From the NCBI GenBank assembly GCA_963920575.1, contig OY986969.1:20569288-20633287 (forward strand): a stretch of 64,000 nucleotides of DNA, read 5' to 3'. Shown in pieces: positions 58,400 through 64,000 of the stretch. The position numbers and the translations under genes are program-made. This DNA comes from Narthecium ossifragum (taxonomy: Eukaryota > Streptophyta > Magnoliopsida > Dioscoreales > Nartheciaceae). The stretch's first letter is position 1; each line of letters begins with the position of its first letter. The notes below the pieces were generated by a model. The model saw only the letters and a list, made by a program, of their open reading frames with translations, had not been told where the DNA came from and ran no database searches.

Positions 58400-59715
58400 G
58401 GCTAGCTGCTTTACATCAGTCTCCCTTTCCTGAAAAGAACCCGACCTCGAGTTCACCGTCAACAAATCCGACTCCGGGGGATAGTATTCAAATAAGTCCT
58501 GCACATTGAAGGTCTTGGAGATGCCATAGGTATCAGGTAGGTCAATTCACATAGGCATTGTCGCTAATCTTGTGGAGGATACTGAAAGGACCAATTTCCT
58601 TTGGATTCAGCTCGCTATATGTTCCTGTAGGCACTCGTTCCTTCCGAAGATGTACCATCATCAAATCGCCCTCCTTGAAAAATTTGAGCCGTCGATGCTT
58701 ATCAACATCTTCTTTGTACTTGGCATTAGCATCCCCCAAACACATCTTCACCTCGGCGTGAACATTTGTCGATTTGGTTGCCATGTTTTCAGCAACCAGA
58801 TTATCACCTTGAACTCGTGGTAAAGAGGCGAGATCCACAGTGTGCCTTGGTGACCTGCCCAAGACGATTTCAAATGGTGACTTTCCAGTAGATCTATTCG
58901 TCATGTTGTTATAAGCAAACTCAGCCTAGGGAAGGGCAAGATCCCACTTCTTAGACCGATCACTAGATAAGCATCTGATCAGGTTGCCGAGAGTGCGGTT
59001 AACAACCTCAGTCTGGCCATCTGTTTGCAGATGACACGTGCTACTAAAGTGTAATGTAGTGTCATACCGCGCCCATAAGCACCGCCAAAAGTGGCTGAGG
59101 AACTTCGTATCAGAGGTGATGGTCTTTGGAAGACCATGCAACCGTACCACATCTCGGAAGAATAACTGGGCCACATGTGACGTATATGAAGTCTTCTTGC
59201 ACGCCATGAAGTGGGCCATCTTAGAGAAGCGATCCACCATCACGAACACTGAATATACTCCTCATTGTGTGCGGGGTAGCCCAAGGATGAAGTCCATGGA
59301 CAAGTCCCCCATGGCGCACTTGGCACTAGGAGTGGGGTGTAAAGGCCAGTATTCTGCGCTTGTTTCTTCGAAGCTTGGCAAGTGCAGCACCTCTGCACAA
59401 ATCGGTCGACATCTCGCATCAAGTGTGGCTAGTAATACCGCTCTTCTACCTGGGCTATGCTCTTGTCCTTCCTGAAATGACCGCCAAGGCCCCCGCCATG
59501 TAGTTCCCGAATGAGGTGCTCACGCAGGGAGGATCTCGGTATGCACGACCGGGTCCCCTTGAAGGAAAAGCCGTCGTGAAGCTAGTACTCTCCGCTATAA
59601 GGTTCCTCCTTCTGTAGCCTCTTCCACTTCTTGCCGAAGTCTTCATCATCAGCATATAGATCTTTCATATAGTCTAAGCCAATGATCTCACCCCGTGCAA
59701 CATTGAGTAGTACTG
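58400..59715 (-). pseudogene. Integrase of the minus-strand Gypsy element, frameshifted
   Basis: The zinc-binding region (VQRCCTCQASK) is in 59240-59422, the catalytic core ([27 protein letters not shown]) in 58926-59249, and the C-terminal part in 58542-58904. These are different frames with stops between them. Further frame-shifted pol sequence reads on to about 58400 (GISKTFNVQDLF). Confidence 0.85.
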
Positions 59716-59719
59716 CCCG

Positions 59720-60124
59720 TCAACTTAAGGCATCCGTGACATGATTGTGTTGGGCGGCCTTGTGCTTCAGCACGAATGTGAACTCCTGGAGGAAGGCAAT
59801 AAACTGAGCATGCATGCGATTTGGGGTAGTGGACTGATTGATGGTCTTCAAGGCCTGATGGTCGGTGTAGAGGATGAACTCCCGCTGGACCAGATAGTGC
59901 TTCCAATGCCGCAACGCCTGGACCACTGCATACAACTCCAGCTCGTATGTAGACCATTTTGTGCGCGCGTCACTCAGCTTCTCACTAAAATACGCCACTG
60001 GCCTCCCTTCCTGAGATAAGACAGCTCCAATGCCAACAATAGAAGCATCGCAGTCAACTTCGAATACCTTATCGAAGCATGGCAGAGCTAAAACAGGGGC
60101 GGTGGTAAGCTTCTCCTTGATCAA
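59720..60124 (-). pseudogene. RNase H domain of the minus-strand Gypsy element
   Basis: It reads [21 protein letters not shown], then [19 protein letters not shown] and [10 protein letters not shown], the conserved blocks of a Gypsy RNase H. A TAG separates it from the upstream reverse transcriptase. Confidence 0.88.
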
Positions 60125-60133
60125 GTGGAAGCT

Positions 60134-61099
60134 CTATTCTGCAGCAGGGGTCCAAGCTACATGAGTTTGCTTCAAGCACTCAGTGAGGGGGGCTGCAAGG
60201 GTGCTGAAATTTCTCACAAACCTCCTATAGAAGGTAGCCAGGCCATGAAAACTCCGCGCCTCGCTCACTGTCTTCGGCGCAGGGCACTCCCTGATGGCTC
60301 GCACCTTCTCTTCATCTACATGAATGCCAGAAGAACTGACAACATAGCCCAAAAAGATCAGCTTGTCAGTGATGAAAGTACACTTCTTGTTCAGGTACAA
60401 GTTACTTTCTTTCAGGACCTCAAATACTTGATGCAAGTGCTGCAAATGATCCTTTGTCGTCTGGCTATATATGAGGATATCGTCGAAGTAGACGACTACA
60501 AACTTCCCAGCGAATGGCTTCAACACTTGGTTCATCAGCCTCATGAAGGTGCTTGGAGCATTAAATAACCTGAACGGCATGATGAGCCACTCATAGAGGC
60601 CTTCCTTCGTCTTGAATGTTGTCTTCCATTCATCTCTTGCCCTGATGTGGATCTGGTGATAACCGCTCCGAAGATCCAGCTTTGAGAATACCTTTGACCC
60701 TGCAAGCATGTCCAATATGTCATCTAATCGGGGAATTGGGAACCTATATTTGATGGTGATTTTTTTGATGGCGCAGCTGTCAACGCACATGCGCCAAATC
60801 CCATCCTTCTTAGGTGTCAGTAGGGCTGGTACAACACATGGGCTCATACTGGTGCGAATCAAGCCCTTGCGTAGGAGGTCCTCCACTTGGTTTTGCAGGA
60901 TTTCGAACTCTCGAGGGCTCATCCGGTAGTGTGGTAGGTTCAGCAAACTTACACCAGGTACAAAATCGATGTGATGTTGAATCTCCCGATTTGGTTGTAG
61001 TCCTTCAGGAAGCTCGTCAGGCATGAGGCTATCGAACTCTGCTAATAAAGGAAGTATCTCAGGGGATACAGGTGCTGGTGCAATATCATTGACACTTAC
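60134..61099 (-). pseudogene. Reverse transcriptase of the minus-strand Gypsy element
   Basis: Family blocks in order: [54 protein letters not shown], and the active site [11 protein letters not shown] near 60485. The frame runs without a break to 61099, where the solo LTR begins; 61100-61267 of the same open frame is LTR sequence, not pol. Confidence 0.9.
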
Positions 61100-63470
61100 T
61101 GTGAGGGCCCGTCCCTCTGACCTGGCTCGACCGCATGGGTCGAGAGCCGGTTTCCTGTTGGTTTGATCCGGCGTCGGGCACGATCGGGCGATCGTGTGGC
61201 GGTTTGGACCCCGGGGGCATTTTGGTAAATATGCCCTCTGGTGGTCGGTTTCACACCCGCGTTGCACCCACGGCCTTGGATTGATGTGTGTGTTTGATTA
61301 GAATCTCTAGGGTGCGTCCGATCGGAAAAGATTGAATCAGACGACTGAGATAGATCCGGATTTCTATATAAGCCATGTCCCTTTCTCTCTCTTTCCTTCT
61401 CTCCTCCTGTCGTTTTCTTCCTCTCTCTCTCCTTCGGCTGTGTGCCAGGTCTTCGGATCGTGGATTTCGAGGAGCGGCTTCCGGCGATCGGACCTGAGGG
61501 ATCAGTGGAGGAGCTGCCCTACTTGCCCAAGTAGGTGTTTCTACCTCGATCTTAGGATCGGGTTCTCCTAGGATAGGTTTTATGCACTTTCGCTGTAGGA
61601 ATACATGTTAGAATGCTTTGTAGCTCCTTGCACATGTGGTGTAGCTCTTTTCCTGTATTCCTACGTTGCGAATTCGGTATTTCAACGGTTGGTTTCCGTA
61701 TTATCGTCGTTTTGTCGGTTTTCGTCCATTTGGACCTAGATAGGAGATTTAACCGTCACATATGTGATTTCTTTATACCATTGGATTCCCCATCGAGAAT
61801 TACACTTGCTTGCAAAATCTCAACTATTTCCAACTTGATTTGATCCTTGAAATCCAAGAAATTGGATTTCTGGCACTGTTATGAGGAACTGTGCCTGAGG
61901 CTCGACGGTCGATCAGTGCATCGACCGTCAAGTGTTGATACGCTCCTTCGGGGCTCGACGGTCGATCGATGCATCGACCGTCAAGTATCGACTTACTCTT
62001 TCTGGGCCTGGTGGGATCTTCTCCTTTTCGCCATTTACCTGACGGTCGACCGTCGGATCGACCGTCGCATCGACCGTCAGGTGCTGTTTGGTTTTGGGCT
62101 TCTCAGGGTCGATGAGTGGATCGACCGTCGCCCTTGGTTTTCTCCGCTTTGGTCTCACGATCGATCGCCGGATCGACCGTGACATCGTCCGTGGTCTCAC
62201 GGTCGATCCCCGGATCGACCGTGACATCTTTCGTGACCCCTTGAACTTGGTTTTCTGGTCTTTCTTGGATGGATTTGATTTGTGATTAGTATCTAAATAT
62301 GTTGGAAAGTATGTAGGTGAGTTTTATGAAGTTTTCAAAGGATTTCCATCGGGTTTGAGGGTCGATTTGAGTATTCCTTCCTTTTTGTGAAAGCCTATAG
62401 TTTCGATTGCATTTAATACATGTTTGGATGTAGTTAATTGCTTAATGGTGTGCTTAGCCATTAACTAGCTATGAGTGCTAGCTAATGAAGAATTGTGGAA
62501 CCTTAGCCTCTTGCCGGCGAGTGCCGAGGGCTATTGTATATCTGTGGAACTTATAACTGATGATGTGACATGTAGAGACATCTAGGATAGATGCTTATAT
62601 AGGTTCATGCATTGTGTGCATTAGAAGCATTTGAGGTTAGGCGGGCGATGGTTTGGGTCGCCGATCCGAGGCTCTCGGGTAGCTCGGATCTAGCCTTAGG
62701 GCCGTGGCTGGGTAGTCAGGATTAGGGTGTGATGGTTGAATCTGAATCTCTTGTGTTGAGGATTTGCGATAGTTGACTTTGATCAATGTTCGAGGTTTAG
62801 ATGTCATGTTGTCTTCCAAGGCCAAGTGCTAAGGATGGGTGTCGATGCGTTCCCGACGTGGTTCCCCAAGGCACGGTATTCCTGCTTGGGTAAGGGTGAT
62901 ACTGCATGTTACTGTTTCGTGGCCTCCTAGTAACATGTTCAGGAGAGAGGTTTCATGGCAGGAGCCCTTGGGACATCGGCAGGGTTGTGGGACCCGTGGC
63001 ATCCGTTAGACTTGAGCTGGGAGACAACACTGTTGTTGTTTTCCTCCCTTCTGTGTGCCGTACAGTAGAACCCTACTGAGCTTATCGCTCACTCCTATCC
63101 GGGCTGCGTTTGCAGGTGCAGGCGGCAGCTCTTCTTCCGTGGAGCCGGCAGGATCGGCCTTTGGCGGCGCGAGTACATCCAGAGGCGCTTGAGGTTGCCC
63201 GAGGATTAACTGTTGTACCTTTTTGATAATATATGTTGTAACTATTTGAGGACTTTTGGGATGTTGTATAAATCTGTCTATTGGAAGACTTTTGTATTAA
63301 ATGTTGAATAGTACAACTGATGTTATATAAATTGAATATCTGTTCGCCTCTGGAATATAATTGTTTAAATTATCCGTCTTTTCCGCTTTGTATCGCGCCG
63401 ATTGAAGATGAATAGTGATAGGAACCCTCACGCCCCGTCATGGATGGGTTTTCTGGGTCGGGGTGTGACA
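61100..63470 (+). mobile_element. Solo LTR, 2.37 kb, Tekay-like family
   Basis: It begins TGTGAGGGCCCG and ends GGGGTGTGACA, flanked by CTTAC at 61095-61099 and 63471-63475. It splits the pol frame of the minus-strand Gypsy element; the frame is continuous if the LTR and one CTTAC are left out. The palindrome array is at 61901-62237. Confidence 0.95.
61901..62237. repeat. Palindrome array in the solo LTR at 61100
   Basis: Repeats of CGACGGTCGATC...GATCGACCGTC, with TCGTCCGT words and one doubled first unit (61901-61930 and 61957-61985). Confidence 0.9.
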
Positions 63471-63502
63471 CTTACCACCAAGGCCATCACTTCCCCAATT
63501 TC

Positions 63503-63928
63503 TTATGATTCCCGCTCGATGTCACCGATCTGGAGGAACACCTCTTTTGCCTCGGGAGCACGAACATGCCCTTCTTTTCTCATGGGGGCGAGGGTGACCT
63601 TCATGCCATCTTTGTAGAAAGTGAAGGTGTTCTCCCGACCCTTGTGAACAACATCAACATCAAACTGCCAGGGTCGTCCGAGGAGCATGTGACAAACGTC
63701 CATATCTACCACGTCGAAGAGAACTTGATCTTTGTAGCGTTCGCCGATGGAGAAAGGAATGAGGCATTGCTTCATCACCTTCGTTTCTCCAACGGTCTTG
63801 ATCCACCCGATGGAGTAAGGGGTCAGATGTGGTTGGGTCGGCAATTTCAACTTGTCGACCATAAGTTGTGAGACAATATTCTCACTACTACCACCGTCAA
63901 TAATGAGGTCGCAAACCCTCTGGTTCAC
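63503..63928 (-). pseudogene. Retropepsin-like protease region of the minus-strand Gypsy element
   Basis: The minus-strand frame contains [15 protein letters not shown], where DGGSS is a variant of the Asp-Ser/Thr-Gly active site, and [16 protein letters not shown], the conserved second block. A stop lies just downstream, before the joint with the reverse transcriptase. Confidence 0.88.
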
Positions 63929-63989
63929 AGTGCATCAGGTCTTGAAGATGTTGTGTCGCTGTGATAGTATCTCCTGTTGGGGTGTGTAC

Positions 63990-64000
63990 TGTCACACCCC
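63990..64000 (-). mobile_element. Possible LTR edge at the window end
   Basis: TGTCACACCCC is the exact inverse of the GGGGTGTGACA end shared by the Tekay-like LTRs. It interrupts the minus-strand Gypsy frame, which suggests another LTR of that family in opposite orientation beginning here. Only 11 bp are visible. Confidence 0.4.

Larger units (their letters stand above)
58108..64000 (-). mobile_element. Ty3/Gypsy element, minus strand, degraded and interrupted
   Basis: Protease (63503-63928), reverse transcriptase (60134-61099), RNase H (59720-60124) and integrase (about 58400-59715) follow in minus-strand order. A solo LTR splits it at 61100-63470. A short candidate LTR end lies at 58108-58272 (TGTTGACACCGA to GGGTACA on the minus strand). 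The gag region and the other LTR lie beyond the right edge. The integrase C-terminus (FEIVLGRSPRHTVDL, DKHRRLKFFKEGDLMMVHLR) resembles chromoviruses, but no chromodomain is visible. Confidence 0.85.

Noticed and set aside
61100..61267. N-terminal 56 codons of the 377-codon reverse-transcriptase frame
   Set aside because: These codons are solo-LTR sequence that happens to be open in frame with pol.

Overview
This window is nuclear DNA of a flowering plant. The evidence is a seven-exon syntaxin gene of the plant SYP2 family with canonical introns, fragments of other intron-containing plant genes, and a dense nest of plant transposons (Athila-type and chromovirus Ty3/Gypsy elements, a Mutator-like element, MITEs, solo LTRs). 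The species cannot be named from the sequence; a monocot is possible.

Layout. 1-7,400: 5'-truncated, frameshifted remnant of a TARBP1/SpoU-type RNA 2'-O-methyltransferase gene (minus strand) with a 702-bp solo LTR in one intron, then an unrecognised coiled-coil exon with a stop. 7,467-14,304: a complete Mutator-like element with about 0.8-0.9 kb terminal inverted repeats (TIRs). It carries a FAR1/FHY3-type transposase on the minus strand (one nonsense codon), a GRF zinc-finger gene on the plus strand, and a captured alcohol-dehydrogenase exon. 15,552-19,289: the one intact host gene, a vacuolar/prevacuolar Qa-SNARE (SYP22/VAM3-like), minus strand, 273 aa. 19,290-24,300: its displaced upstream region, MITEs and AT-rich sequence. 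24,300-51,338: an expanded field of copies of the SYP22 5' end (leader, exon 1, part of intron 1): five tandem units of about 1.55 kb that share one dead exon 1, one chimeric copy, and two further copies of the intact-gene type. This field is interrupted by a solo LTR (28,253-30,434) and a nearly intact 10.4-kb Athila-type retrotransposon (32,449-42,884). 51,339-57,806: 3' part of a Tekay-like chromovirus (integrase, chromodomain, 3' LTR), with a second LTR of the same family nested in its LTR. 57,807-58,107: RNase H fragment. 58,108-64,000: a minus-strand Gypsy element, broken by another solo LTR and by frameshifts.

Three observations stand out. (1) Both TIRs of the Mutator-like element contain the same 26-bp first coding exon (MDDPELFK...), which splices in frame to the transposase on one side and to the GRF zinc-finger gene on the other. 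(2) The promoter/exon-1 segment of a SNARE gene has been amplified at least eight times beside the intact gene. (3) Arrays of ATCGATC-centred palindromes occur in at least three otherwise unlike elements (the Mutator-like element, the Athila-type LTR and the Tekay-like LTRs).

All coordinates, splice sites and target-site duplications were read by eye. Family names rest on motif recognition, not on database searches.
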